A DNA stretch of 64,000 nt from Lepas anatifera (GCA_034440635.1 JAOTON010001910.1:248001-312000); one strand, 5' to 3'. Numbered from the stretch's first letter, positions 44,093-55,700 are shown. The notes: a model not told the origin generated them from the letters alone. Numbers and translations are program-made.

Positions 44093-47035
44093 GATGATTA
44101 TTGGTGTTTAAGGGCACTTCAGCTTCTTTGGCTATATGTGCCCAGCATTGTCAGGTTAGGTCAGTTCAAAATGATCTTGGTTAGCTATGAATTTTCTATG
44201 CCGGAGGTGTCACCGCTAAAAAGTGCTGTGAGGGCTATAAACGATGTCAAACTTTATTTCTTTCAGGTAAGATAAAACGTCTTTGATGTCTACGACGGGA
44301 TCGTTTCCAAGACACTGCTCTAAAGAGACCGATGGGAAGAATCGACGCATTTGCCTTTTGAGATTGTCACAGCAGTCTACCTCGGATAAAACATGCTGGA
44401 CAGTAAGGCGGTTGCCACAATGTAAACACAGGTTAGGAGTAGAGCTATTCAGGTGGTAGGCATGAGTGGCATAACAGTGCCCGATGCGGAGTCTAGAGAG
44501 GGCCACCTCCTCTCTTCTGCTTTTTCTGTTGCTCGACTCCCATCTCTCAATGGAGGTGCGCAGGCGTTTCATAAAGCACTCTGGCTCTGCAGCCCACCTT
44601 GACTGCCATTCAGTCTCCTGTAGTGTTCTGAACGATGCTTTGAGGTCTGAAGCCGGAATCCTAAACTGACGCGAAGGGGGTAGAACGGACGCCTCTTTCG
44701 CAACCTTATCGACTTTTTCGTTCCCTGAAATTCCAATATGGCTCGGTACCCAAAGAAAGCGCACATCAGTCCCTCTGGAGGAGATCGCTGACAGAAGCCT
44801 TCTTATAGATGGTATAAGCCAGTTTTGCTGTGGGTGATGAGATTGGAGTGCTGTCAGTGAGCTAGCAGAGTCCGTTATGATAAGACATCGATCCTCTTGA
44901 GAACGCTTGATGTGTCTTAAAACCCGGAGAATGGCATATAGTTCTGTGGTAAAAACCGAAACAGACCCTGGTAGGCTAAACCCTGACTCAGTCCCTCCCC
45001 TAAAAAGGCGCTTCCAGCACCGCCGGTAGACTTCGAGCCGTCGGTGTAGAACCGGGCATGAGCTGCATAGGAGCCGATTTTGCGCAGCGCTAAGGCCAGA
45101 AATTCTGAGGGTAGTGTTGCTGCTTTTTTATGGCGCATCAGATCGAGATCGCATTGTGCAGGGATGAGTCGCCATGGTTCCGTACGTTCTGGTCGCGTTT
45201 CAGCAATTACTTCCAGGTCAACGCCGCTGCCTTCTAACCACAGAGATACACGCAAACAGAGAGCTCGTGAAGATGTCTGTCGCACCATTCTGAGGGGCAT
45301 AGTCAAATTTTCGTCGAAAATCCACCTGTATGTTGGATGGGACGGATCCTGCCTGATTTTGCTAGCGTATGATAATGCCAACCGCTTCCTTCTCAGGTCT
45401 AGTGGAGGTTCATTGGCGTCTACTAGAAGGCTTGCCCTGCGGGACGTGCGAAAAGCGCCCGTCGCCACTCTAACACAGGCGTGGTGTACAGCGTCCAGAG
45501 GCTGCTTAACGTTGCTCAAAGCACCATCATATACTACTGAGCCATAATCTAGTACGGACCTAATGAGAGCACGGTACAAACGGAGGAGTGTTAACCTATC
45601 GGCACCATAAGATGTGCGAGAAATCACCTTTAGCACATCCATCCGTTTGAAACATTTATCACGCAGGAGTGATATGTGGGGGGCGTATGTCAAGCGTTTA
45701 TCCATCGTCATGCCCAGGAACTTTGCTTCCGGGACGATTGGGACTCTCCTGCCGTATAAACGGAGACTGATGTCAGTACACGAGCGGCGGCGGCAGAAGT
45801 GCATACACACAGTTTTCTCAGTGGAAAATCTAAAACCGTTCTTCAGGCTCCATTCGGATAACCGGTCTATGCATATTTGGAGCTGTCGCTGTGCTGAAAT
45901 CGAGGTGGAGGTGCTTAACCACACCGCTAAGTCATCTACGAACAGAGATTTCTCGACTGTGGGAGGTAGAATTTCGCAGACGTCATTAATTAAGATACCG
46001 AACAGGGTCACGCTTAAAACGCCGCCCTGGACCACACCACTCTCCTGGTAGAAACTATCAGATAGCGAGTTGCCCACTCTCACTCTGAACTTCCGTCTCT
46101 TCATAAAATTGTCAATAAAGAATCCCATGTGACCCTTGATGCCAGCTTTCCGTGCCTTGTCTAAAACCGCGTAGCGCCAGGCTGTGTCATAGGCCTTTTC
46201 GATGTCAAATAGTAAAGCAAACACGTGTTGCTTTGAGGCGAATGAACGGCGTATTGATGAATCTAGCGATGTAAGATGGTCGGTAGTGGACCGCCCTGCG
46301 CGGAATCCACATTGAGCATTAGAAAAGAATCCGGTGCTCTCCAGGTACCAAACCAGACGTGCGTTTACCATGCGTTCTAAGAGTTTACATACACATGAGG
46401 TCAAGGCAATCGGTCTATAGTGAAGGGGGTCGCTACCATCCTTGTCGGCTTTTAAAACTGAGATGACAGTGGCATCTCTCCAGGCAGTGGGAAAATCGTG
46501 TGTGGTCCAAAGGAAGTTGAAGTAAGACAATAAAGCAGTAGAAGACCGTTCGCTGAGGTTCTTTATCATGTCAATGTGTATACCGTCCGGGCCAGCGGCT
46601 GTGCTTCTCGCCCAAGACAGTGCGGTGTTAAGTTCTGATATGGTAAAAGGGTCATTGTATGATAGTTGTTCATGGGAGCTAAAACTCACTGGGAGACGTT
46701 CCCTCCGTTCTTTGTGCCGTAAAAACCTTGGGTCTGAACAGGCCAGCCGCCAGCGAGCAGCCCACGCATTGCCAAAGGCGTTCGCTACCTCTGTGGGGTT
46801 AGAAATTGTTCCGCCGGAACCTGTCAGAACCGGCAGGGACATGGCACAGCTACGGCCGGCCAGACGATGTACTCGCCGCCAAATTGTTGTTAATGGTGTT
46901 AGCCGATTTATTGTTGTAATATAAGTTTGCCATGATTTTCGTTTTGCATCTCTAACTGTGCGTCTGGCTAGTGCTTTTGTACGTCGGTATTCTATTAAAT
47001 TGTGAGTTGTCGGCTGTCTTGTAAATAATTTAAAA
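44093..47035 (-). mobile_element. 5'-truncated I/Nimb-like LINE inserted in the satellite
   Basis: Flanked by ATATC on both sides (44088-44092 and 47036-47040), with the satellite unit continuing across. The 3' end on the minus strand is ...AACACCAATAATCATC, a tail style of I-group LINEs. It encodes RT and RNase H but no endonuclease, so it is truncated at the 5' side, as is common for LINE insertions. Confidence 0.85.
44216..47035 (-). pseudogene. LINE ORF2: reverse transcriptase plus RNase H, frameshifted
   Basis: A long open frame from the left border of the truncation down to 44917 contains, in order: a linker ('RTVRDAKRKSWQTYI'), the RT with 'TAAGPDGIHIDMIKNL', 'YRPIALTSCVCKLLERMVNARL', 'QCGFRAGRSTTDHL', motif A 'ALLFDIEKAYDTAWR', 'GVVQGGVLSVTLFGILINDV' and the catalytic 'LFVDDLAVW', then thumb 'KFLGMTMDKRLTYAPHI', then the RNase H start 'ARFYTDGSKSTGGAGSAF'. 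A frameshift near 44920 moves the rest into another frame. 44764-44216 carries the RNase H end ('RFLWVPSHIGISGNEKVDKVAKEA') and the CxxC tail ('SRLRIGHCYATHAYHL', 'CLHCGNRLTVQHVL'). The RNase H places it in the I/Tad-type group. QGG in place of the usual QGS is odd. The first 56 bp of the open frame beyond 47035 are satellite. Confidence 0.9.
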
Positions 47036-47101
47036 ATATCCGAGGGTAGGTTAGGATGAGCACTGCTCCGAGGGTAGGTCAGGAAGAGCACCCTTCATCG
47101 G
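47036..47101. repeat. 109-bp satellite, middle fragment
   Basis: The part-unit ATATCCGAGGGTAGGTTAGGATGAGC... to ...CCCTTCATCGG joins the left block to the right block once both LINEs are removed. Confidence 0.85.
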
Positions 47102-48021
47102 GTGCCCCCAATTACGTTAAGTCCATTGTTCCGAATACGCGATATGCTCACATTGGACGGCCTCTCAGAAATTCACAAACAATATCCCAACCAGAAACCA
47201 GAACAACATTATTCCAAAGCTCATTCATTCCAAAAACATCCAGAGATTGGAATAGTCTTCCCAACGAGATCAGAACGACGAACCTTGCCACATTCAAAAG
47301 AAAAATTCTCGAGTATTTTGGTGTTAGGCCAGCCACAAAATATTTTGGATTGGGCTCAAAAACTGGAAACAGGCTCCACACGCAGCTCAGAGTAGGAAAC
47401 TCATCATTAAACGCCCACCTCTTCCAAAACATGAACACTCCCTCGCCACAATGCCTCTGTGGACACCGGACCGAGTCGGTCAAACATTTCGTACTCGAGT
47501 GCCCTTTATATGACAACACACGTGCTGAGCTCTTCCAAACTTTAACAAATTTAGGTTTAAACATCCTGAATCTTTCCCCCCAAGTCAAACTAGACACGCT
47601 GGTATCCGGCACCGGCCTCGACGTGGGTACTGGGCGAGAGGTGGCCCACGCTTTCCAAAACTTCTTGACAAAAACGAAGAGATTCTTTTGAGAACTGGAG
47701 CGGTTGCGGGGCGCCGGCGGGTGCGGCGCTGGTTGGCGGCCATGGCGGTGGACGCGTCCGGTGGGCCTCCGCCCACAGTGCTGCCCCAGACGGGTCAGGA
47801 ACTGATTGAGTACTCATGACATTTCAGAAAATCTATCTATTTTGGTTGGATGTTTGCATGTGAGCATGATTCGAAGTGTTAATGCCAATGTATGTATGCT
47901 GTTTTGTATTGTTATTGTTGAGAGTGGCGCCAAGAATTAAACCTTTTGGCTTCTGCGCCAATCTCGAAGTGTATGTGGCCTTACAAAGTGTGAGAATGGA
48001 AGAATGGAAGAAAATAAATAA

Positions 48022-48051
<30 letters not shown>
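47102..48051 (+). mobile_element. 5'-truncated LINE (second insertion) with (TATC)n tail
   Basis: The target duplication CATCGG lies at 47096-47101 and 48052-48057. The coding part (to 47691) is the extreme ORF2 C-terminus: 'TRTTLFQSSFIPKTSRDWNSLPNEIR', then 'LHTQLRVGNSSLNAHLFQ' and a zinc-finger-like 'CLCGHRTESVKHFVLECPLYD'. The 3' UTR ends AATAAATAAATC(TATC)n. A different LINE lineage from 44093-47035 and on the opposite strand. Confidence 0.85.
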
Positions 48052-48052
<1 letters not shown>

Positions 48053-48350
48053 ATCGGCTGGTCCGGCCATTGCTGTACCTCCTGCTACAGAGGCAGCTGC
48101 ATATCCGAGGGTAGGTCAGGATGATCACTGCTCCGAGGGTAGGTCAGGAAGAGCACCCTTCATCGGCTGGTCCGGCCATTGTTGTACCCCCTGCTACAGA
48201 GGCAGCTGCATATCCGAGGGTAGGTCAGGAAGATCACTGCTCCGAGGGTAGGTCAAGAAGAGCACCCTTCATCGGCTGGTCCGGCCATTGCTGTACCTCC
48301 TGCTGCAGAGGCAGCTGCATATCCGAGGGTAGGTCAGGATGAGCACTGCT
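48052..48350. repeat. 109-bp satellite array, right block
   Basis: Units anchored at 48102, 48211 and 48320 (period 109). The array ends at GATGAGCACTGCTCATCC. Unit-to-unit identity is high, so the array is young or homogenised. Confidence 0.9.
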
Positions 48351-49300
48351 CATCCTGATCTATTTTTTTCTTCTAATTTTTATTTCTTAAGCTTCAAACT
48401 TGAAATTTATTTCCTTTTGAAAAGGTAACAAGTGCCAGCTAAGGAAAACAAATTGAGCTGGTCCGGCAATATATGTTCCGCAAAAACGCGGTATTTCTCA
48501 TGCGGGCGGAAAAAACCTACTGAAAATTGATGGCCGACTTGTACGCTCGAAATAACAGAAGGCACGCTTTAGTTAGCTTAAAAACAGTTACCTAGGCGAA
48601 GCTAGGTCAATTTTCTTGTGCTTAGGCATAGTTTTGAGTGCAAAACGTAAAATTTTGACCTAGTTTTTACCGTTCTACCGGAAGACTGCATAATTGATCT
48701 TTTTATTCCAACGTTAATATCTCGCAATCTAATTGACCGATTTGAGTTTTCATTTCAGATAACCAAAGAACATTGCTTCCGTCTGACAATATTTGGAAAT
48801 GGAAATTGTGATGTTGAACTTCTTTGTTTCATAGGCATAGATAGAATTTGAGTAAAAAACTTTAAATTTGCGGCTTCCTGGTTCCGAGCTCATGTCACTC
48901 ACAAACTCAGAATTGACATGGCTGAATAGGGAAGTCACTTGCTGTCATTTCATTCACTTATACTACCCACCTATCTCTTATGGCTTTCGAGTAATTAGTC
49001 CAAAATATATTACAAGATGCTAAATTTCTCGAACCATCTTTTGTTTCTCCCCATGGTTTCAAATCCTTAAAATAAATGGAAGTGGATGAAATTTGGCACG
49101 AAGTAGCTTAGGATCCCAGGTCGACGATACAAGTAATTTCAGCCCAAAAGGATGTTTGCTTCGTCTTCTAGAAGCACCTTTATATCGTGCCTTTTCTGGA
49201 CGAACACAACACCCGGCGCCAGCGTCCCGACATCGTCGGCTGAGTGGTACCGGCCAGTGACCTCCTGACGGGTCACAGGAGTAGGGCTAGTCGGAGAGTG
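48351..49300. other. no gene seen
   Basis: AT-rich; no coding or RNA feature supported. Confidence 0.4.
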
Positions 49301-49308
49301 CAGAGTGT

Positions 49309-49381
49309 GGTGAAGTGGTCCAATGGTTAGAGGCCCTGTCTCGTGATGTGGAGTGCCCGGTTCGAATCCGGGGTTGACCGC
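49309..49381 (+). pseudogene. tRNA-like sequence (unassigned; SINE head or tRNA pseudogene)
   Basis: A clear T arm (CCCGG-TTCGAAT-CCGGG) and an A-box-like TGGTCCAATGGTTAGAGG. The acceptor (GGTGAAG against GTTGACC) has two mismatches and no good anticodon stem forms around CTCGTGA, so no amino acid is assigned. Confidence 0.55.
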
Positions 49382-50079
49382 GCGCTCTTTATTAGTTACT
49401 TAAAAGAAAAGAATGATAACACTGGCCAACAGGCTTATGAAGAGATACATTGCAAAGGAAATATGGTTTGCTTTCAGCACATTGTCATGCGGCTCTCCTG
49501 CGCCGGTGGGGCGTTAACCCAGTCGCAGACCGGGGTTTAGTGTCAGAGTCTTATAAGATTGTGAGCAGGCAGTCACTAATGTGGTGTGAACTTGGAAACG
49601 GATGGGACTTGCAAGGTAAGTAGCTGCATTGGAATACCGAGTGCCCAATTACCTGTTTCGGAAATTTTCCATTTCATACAAATGACGGTATTAGTGAAGG
49701 ATGGAAAATTTATGCATTACGGACTAGTAATGAGTCGTCCCCTATGTACTCCGACCTGCCGAGTACAAGCGTAATACTCACTTCCCGCACTGATTTTATT
49801 TTACTAAATAATTTCGGCAGCAGCTCCCTCACATGCCTCACAACTACCGATGCACCGGAGGAATTCTGTAATAAACAAACATTGCGCTGATTCACGATGC
49901 GGGATCCAATTCCAGAATAATAATTAAATATACGAAAAATTCTCCAGCACACGTACAAATACTAAAAACACGCTAGAGGATTCAGCAGGTTTCCCGCAAA
50001 AAGAGTTAACCTCAACTTTCGACTGACCTTGACCCGACTGACACTGCCCGCGTCAGTTTTGGGATTAGGAGAGGGGTAA
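49382..50079. other. no gene seen
   Basis: Upstream of the Merlin-like frame. No inverted terminus could be matched to a downstream end. Confidence 0.35.
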
Positions 50080-50990
50080 ATGATGGCAATGGTGCAGGAA
50101 TGTCGAGGGAGTGAGCCGATGTATTTCGAGACAGTTTGGGAGTTTTTCAGCAAAGAGCAGAACGCATCGACATTTTTACGTCGACACGGTGTGCTGCCGA
50201 GCAGTGTGACCTGCCCCAAATGTGAGAGAGCGTGCTGCTTCCTCCCGGAACTCCACAGGTGGCAGTGTAGCTACACGTTCATGCGGCCAAAAACGAAGGA
50301 CAGGAGTAGGTACGGCTACTCAGTTAGCGATAATTCGGGCACGTTTTCGGAACGTAGTAAAGTAGAAGGTTGTAAAATTGTGTTTTATAAACGAGTGGGT
50401 CCGAAAAGAGTGGTATGTCAAAACTGCAGCCGAGAATTTAGGGATCAACAACCACACTGCGGTAGACTGGAGGTCATTTTGCTCAGAGGGCTTAAAAATC
50501 AGGAGCCGATCGGTGGGCGGGGAGTGGTAGTCAAGATCGATGCATCGTGCGCAGAAAGTAAAACCGAGGCCGTGTCTTGAACCAAGTGTGGGTGTTTGGT
50601 GCGATCGAGCGTAACTCCAAGCGCTTCTTTGTGATCGCGCTCGTGGGGGAAAACCGTGATGCGACAACTCTGATTCCCCTCATTCAGCCTGGCTCAGTAG
50701 TTAACAGTGACGGGTGAGGCGCGTATCGAAACCTGGGCGCACAGGGGTCATACGGAGATCAATCACTCCGAAAACTTCCGTGGACGCCCGGAACCCAGAG
50801 GTCCACACCCAGAATATGGATATTCTGGAGGGACTTCAAGGAGTGGAAGCAGCGGCCAGGGATCCGGAAGGGCTACATTCACCAGTACCTGGCGAGGTAC
50901 ATACATCTTGGTCAAACGCTTCGATGGGGGTGCCATTCATGCCGTCCTGCGCGAGGCGGCACGTCTGTACCCCCACCGGCGATAAGGTAT
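50080..50990 (+). pseudogene. Merlin (ISXO2-like) transposase, broken
   Basis: The N-terminal zinc-binding part has 'EQNASTFLRRHGVLPSSVTCPKC' and 'CFLPELHRWQC', the ISXO2-like layout. After a diverged stretch comes 'GRGVVVKID' (first catalytic Asp) at about 50515. In another frame follow VRRK, an in-frame TAA where the family has a Tyr, NRGRVL, 'VWVFGAIERNSKRFFVIALV', 'ATTLIPLIQPGSVVNSDG' (second catalytic Asp), a 'YRNLGAQG'-type loop and a C-terminal 'WKQRPGIRKGYIHQYLARY'-like helix region. At least two frameshifts plus one nonsense change. It would cut and paste DNA via a DDE mechanism. Termini not identified. Confidence 0.75.
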
Positions 50991-52185
50991 GTGTAGCGAA
51001 GGAAAATCCAGATATTTTCAATGCAGTGTGGTCCAAAGGTTTCCCGAATCAGGAAAGAACGCGAGCGAAGCGAGTACAGCCCGCGAGTAAAGCGAGCGGA
51101 CTGGAGTCCTCCGAGGGCCGGTGTTTAAATATCAAATATCAAGATTTTAAACATCAAGAAGATCAAGGTCCAATGTTTGCCTCGAAGTTGACTGGTTCTA
51201 TTCGAAGCTGAATGGTTCTGTTGAAACACCAAAACCTTGCTTATAGTTTGCCGGCATACTATAATTTGTATCATCGTGTACAGAGCGTTCTTCATATAGC
51301 ATAGTCGCCCGGTAACGATATTGCGGGGAGTAATAACGTTTGGCAATCATAAATAGGATGTCCGGTGACCGTTCGCATACATTTGCACAAACATTTTGAA
51401 ATTGTAATTGTACATGTTTCATGTTTTCTCACAGGAGGACTACTTAGCAAGCAAACACGCATTAGTTGACAGAGCTTGCACATTGGACATGAAGCCGATC
51501 AGGAGGACCATGAACTCAGTCAAGTACGGACGAAGGACACCAATCCGGAGCCGACTGACGAAGCTGATTTGGAGACGGCAAAGGCAGTCCACCAGGACCT
51601 GTGAGATTTGATTAGAATTTCTTTCTTTACTGTTATAACAGATACGGTCTTTTGGCTTCATTGAAACGCATTTTTCACCTTGCAAAGAACATTTATCGAC
51701 TATAGTGAATGAAGGTTTCTGTAAAAAGACGATGGATGTAATTGACGTGTATACCTGTTGTGAAAAAGACCACCTTTTTCTATAGTTTCACACGGTGCCG
51801 GCGGGCGGGCGCCGTGTCAAACGAAAGAAAAAGGCACAGGTGAAACATTGAAGGGTAAATAAGGTGTTAGGGAGGCATTGAAAGGCATAGCTAATATCAC
51901 TGAGGATTACAACAGGAGCAAAGCAGACGTCTCAAATAGAGAACATCACGTCGGCTTAGAAAGAAGAGATAAATGAACTCAGTAAAAATGTAGATTTGAT
52001 AGTAAAACTATCAGATAAGTTAAAAGGCTTCGTCATTGTGGATAGGAAAGATTACATGTCCAAGACAGAAAATATAACAAAAAATACAAAGCCATGGCCA
52101 ACATCTAGAAAAAAACTGACTGCGACAACAATCCACTAAATTAAAACTGTAATCACCCTGAAGCTTCCAAAAAAGTGAAGTAGCG
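50991..52185. other. unassigned; GC-skewed short repeats then AT-rich DNA
   Basis: 51060-51120 has GCGAGCGAAGCGAG and GCGAGTAAAGCGAGCGGAC, near-repeats with a GGACTGGAGTCC palindrome. A good-looking splice acceptor (TTTTCTCACAG, 51426-51436) precedes an open frame to 51611 with no recognisable domain. Confidence 0.35.
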
Positions 52186-52189
52186 CACT

Positions 52190-52755
52190 TGTACCCCATT
52201 CGAGCCGTACAGCAGAAATATACGTCTGCCAAAAAACCACAAGCCGGAGATCCTGTCACGGCCAATCGTCTGCGCGTGGGGGCCGACTGGATAAGTTATA
52301 TTGGTTCATGTGCCAAATATTATTTCAAATACTGTCCATTGTCCCTTCTCGTCTACCGAACACGGAAACGTATTGTGTAAAGCAAGCCTTTCCCGGAAGA
52401 GCTTCCGCACAGTTCTATCGCATTCTCGATCGATGTGACAAATTTATATGGGAGTATACCTATCAGGAGAGGGTATCGAGAACGTCATATTTACGATTTC
52501 AGAACACCTTGATATTAACCTATTCGGTCTTCATCTAGCAGACTGCAGAAATGTAATGTCTCACATATTCAACAATAACCTTGCTCGCTTTGGGAACACA
52601 CTTTTCAAGCAGAGGAATGGGGTCACCATGGGCAACATGTGTGCTTCACCGTCAGCCAAAGCGTTCATGCATGCACGTGAATCAGAATTCCTAGCGAGTC
52701 TTAAACTTCGTCCGGCCTGCTTTCTAAGTTACATGGGTGACATTTTTGGAAAACG
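52190..52755 (+). pseudogene. Penelope-like element reverse transcriptase fragment
   Basis: Frames carry a pre-motif region ('ANRLRVGADWISYIG'), motif A 'SIAFSIDVTNLYGSIPI' (about 52412-52462), then 'IENVIFTISEHLDINLFGLHLADCRNVM', 'FNNNLARFGNTLFKQRNGVTMGN' (motif B) and 'CFLSYMGDIFG', where the family has YIDD: the first catalytic Asp is replaced by Gly. Two frames are needed. This is the DVTNLYGSIP / GVxMGN type of Penelope-like RT. It ends abruptly where P-element sequence begins, so the junction is chimeric. Confidence 0.8.
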
Positions 52756-52759
52756 GACC

Positions 52760-53850
52760 TCCACAGCTGTTGCCCGAATGCAGCGGCATGGCTGCCAAGA
52801 CCTACGTCTCGCACCGGCAGAGGGAGGCAGAGGCCATCTTGACAATCTATAAATGGTTAGATGTCATGAACAGCCGAACCAAACACGACATCAAAGAAGA
52901 GCGGTGCGGCTTCGGCGTGACTGCTGAAATAGAAGGGAAACAGCAAGAGGCCCTGCGCAACATGGACCACCTGGCTCAACGGGCACGCAAGACAGACTCG
53001 AGGGGAGAACAACACCAATGTAGGTTACCGTGCCAGCACGACATCCTCCGCAACACCAACTCAATTCGTGGTCTGCTCAGTGACCTGCAAGGAAGCAGGT
53101 CATTGCCTATATCCTGACGTCCCGTGTCAGACAAAAAGGTTGTGGAAAACCTATTTTGCCGACTGCGAGCTCACGGTGGCGGCAATAGTTATCCATCTGC
53201 GACAGCAGCAGAGGCCAGGCTCCAACAGCTCCTCATAGCGCCGAGACCCATCACAGCAGCTGGCAGGTCCAGCCAGACCTGCCGGCTGACCAGATGCCTG
53301 GCCCCCAGCTCGACCACATGAACCACAGGGCTACGGCCGACATCACACACCTGCTGTACCGGCTTGGAGTCCTCTTCCATAGATGAGGACAGACAAGCGA
53401 TGGAAGATCGCACCACCGAAGACTAGTTTACCAAGGCGCACAGCTTCGTCCTCTTATAATAATAATAATAATTGTTGGGGTTTAACGACGCACCAACTGC
53501 CGGTTACGGCGTCGCCAACCTACCCTGTTGGAGGGTTTTGGGGATCAGATCGACTTTTCGGCTCCGGGCTGAACCGGACCGGTGGCTTGAAGCGGGTGTA
53601 TCCTAGGCCCTCCCCTTCGTCCTCTTGTTCGCCCTCAGAGCCGGGTAGGATAACGACCATTCAGCATTCCCGAACGAGGAAGCGATGTCCTTCGTCGCAA
53701 GATGCATCGTTGCAAATGCTGCGACGTGCACCCCACCCTCGGAAAACGCTCCTGTCTCTGCTCAACCGCTGACCTGGCCAGAGTGCCGACGGCATGGATC
53801 GCCAGACTGAGCAGGGGGACCTCACGGTGCCGTCGCCGGCATGGTACCAA
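52760..53850 (+). pseudogene. second P-element / THAP9-like transposase relic (C-terminal part)
   Basis: From 52760 the frame has 'AEAILTIYKWLDVMNSRTKHDI', 'ALRNMDHLAQRARKTDSRG', 'DILRNTNSIRGLLSDLQG', then after a shift at about 53120 'VVENLFCRLRAHGGGNSYPSATAAEARLQQLLI', the SQDxLExFFxxxRxxGGxxxxPT region of P transposases. Beyond the SINE at 53456-53614, 'AWIARLSRGDLTVPS' and 'PSPAWYQI' (about 53790-53850) match the C-terminal end. It differs from the gene at 12-21 kb: it is a different subfamily, and these domains lie in one stretch with no intron. Confidence 0.75.
53456..53614 (-). mobile_element. SINE copy 3 (diverged head, shared core and tail)
   Basis: The target duplication CTTCGTCCTCTT lies at 53444-53455 and 53615-53626. 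On the minus strand the element shares 'CCAACAGGG...TTGGCGACGCC', then GGCAGTTGGTGCGTCGTTAAACCCC and an (ATT)n tail with copy 1, but its first ~70 bp are different. It interrupts the P-element relic. Confidence 0.85.
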
Positions 53851-54915
53851 ATTGCTGCCGGGTACCAAATTGCAGATGTAATTGGTAAACACTTCAATCT
53901 ACACCAAAATACAAATAGAACTGATACAAATAGAACGCTGAGCGTGTCTACAGGACATTTATTTTTTCTCACTCTTGCCCCAAAACATGGAATGAAGTAA
54001 TAGCTTCCAGAATACGTTCCCTATCAGACGTTCCCCCTCGAAGAAATTCTTCAAGACCATTGTGGACAAAATTCTGCATGGCTATAAAACAAGAAAATTG
54101 CATAATAGAATATAAATATTTGCACACCTTATCTTTATTTTATTTATCGATGCATCAGAAAATTTGTCTAGGACGAAATAGGAGTAGTCTGTGAATAATT
54201 AATAAATAGTTACCTTATAGATGTAGTGATTGTAAATAACATCACCCTGGGGTTGCAATCCTCTTGTTCCGAATCATGTTTGTTGTTTGCGCTCGGAATT
54301 TAGAATTAGCTGAGTGGGTGCCTGAACATGAACCATAGGTACTTGGGTATTTTATATAAATCGCGGCCGAATATGTAACTTTTTTACATCAGGGATATGG
54401 CAGATTACATCAGGAATGTGCCAAATCTAATATCCGGGTATTGGGTACTGACTAGGGGGCGGGTCTTCCTTTACGCCCCTCGCCCCTAACTAGTATTCTA
54501 ATTTATCTCATTAAAAATGTAAACAAAATATCGTAAGAGATCCGGAAAGGCTATTTTCAAACGTCCTTGTCATCACAAACATAAAAAATCCGTGCTACTG
54601 CACCACGTCAATTCACATTACAATTAAAAACAATGGAATGAATGCAGTTCAAAATCTAAAATCTAAAATGTATAAATGTAGACAATGTACCATGCAGTTT
54701 AAAAGAAAGACTACTCCCCATGCAACATTTGCCTTATAGCTCTTTTAAACATTCCAGAACTCACTTCGTGAGGAGATTGGGAGACATGCATAATGTGTTG
54801 AACAGCCGAGAGATAAATGAAATTTATTTTGCCATGGTTTCGTGGTCTTGACAATGCCAAATGTGACTGTCTTGATTCGCCTTCCAATTGGTTCCTATAA
54901 AAGCGAAGCAATGAG
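53851..54915. other. no gene seen
   Basis: AT-rich. A GC-rich inverted pair 'CTAGGGGGCGGG ... CGCCCCTCGCCCCTAACTAG' at about 54453-54496 could be a small hairpin. Confidence 0.35.
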
Positions 54916-54924
54916 GCAAGTGAC

Positions 54925-55700
54925 ATGGGCACACCGGAAGCGATCAACCTATGGATCAGACATAGTATGATGAGCATAATTATTAACGAGCTTTTATGCT
55001 ACATTTTGAATAAAGTGAATTTACTACCAACGTTGATGGGACTGATTTGGGAACATTTTAATGAAACCGAGAATGAAAGAGCGAAACAAATGAAATGCGA
55101 CAGCGTGGATGAAACTATCCGAACATGCCATCGCCGTGGCCAAAATCGTATAAAGCTAAACGCAGATGACATCGTCAGGATGGTTGTGTAATGCAGTCGG
55201 GAAAATCTGCCAAAGTTTGTGGCACTGAATCTGTCTCAGCCACCGCCAATCAGCATAGACGTTCGTGAGCTCATGCGCAAACAAAGCCTGATGTTAATGG
55301 ACCTGTTCAACATGGAGGACACGCTTGATCAGGTGCTGAAAATAACTGCAGAGAATCCGCGTGCGACCTAGTTATCCCGCGATTTCCACCAATCACATTC
55401 CGAACCTGCAGGAGGCTGCAGTAGGTGTGACCTGTGAGGCGTTGGTTAAGAGAGGGATAAGTGAAAAGCCAGTGAATGTCGACCCTGCTGCAATTCCGAA
55501 AATTGCGGGAAAGCGTCCCGCCACGAGCCTCAACGTGTGAGGAACATTCTACCGGCCAGAATCCTGGCTGGGATGACGGCATCTCAGGCGCTGGCGTCCC
55601 AACATACTCGCTGGTGACCGTAGGAGAGGATACGTGCTGGACCCTGGTTAAAAAATATAAAAGAAGGCCATAGACCCGAAACCCAAGAGTCCTAGTCACA
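54925..55700 (+). pseudogene. LINE ORF1-type protein relic
   Basis: 54925-55191 reads 'INLWIRHSMMSIIINELLCYILNKVNLLPT', 'LIWEHFNETENERAKQM' and 'NADDIVRMV'. After frame breaks, 'FVALNLSQ' and a PPISID..V segment occur at about 55215-55265, then 'VTCEALVKRGISEKPVNVDPAAIPKIAGKRP' and 'YSLVTVGEDTCWTLVKKYKRRP' to 55673. From memory this order resembles short proteins encoded ahead of the RT in some LINEs of marine invertebrates. Several stops and shifts. Function unknown. Confidence 0.4.

Noticed and set aside
45080..46924. Several plus-strand open frames of 118-155 codons
   Set aside because: They are antisense shadows of the LINE reverse transcriptase on the minus strand.
49309..49381. Functional tRNA gene
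   Set aside because: No acceptable anticodon stem and two acceptor mismatches; only the T arm and A-box-like parts are good.
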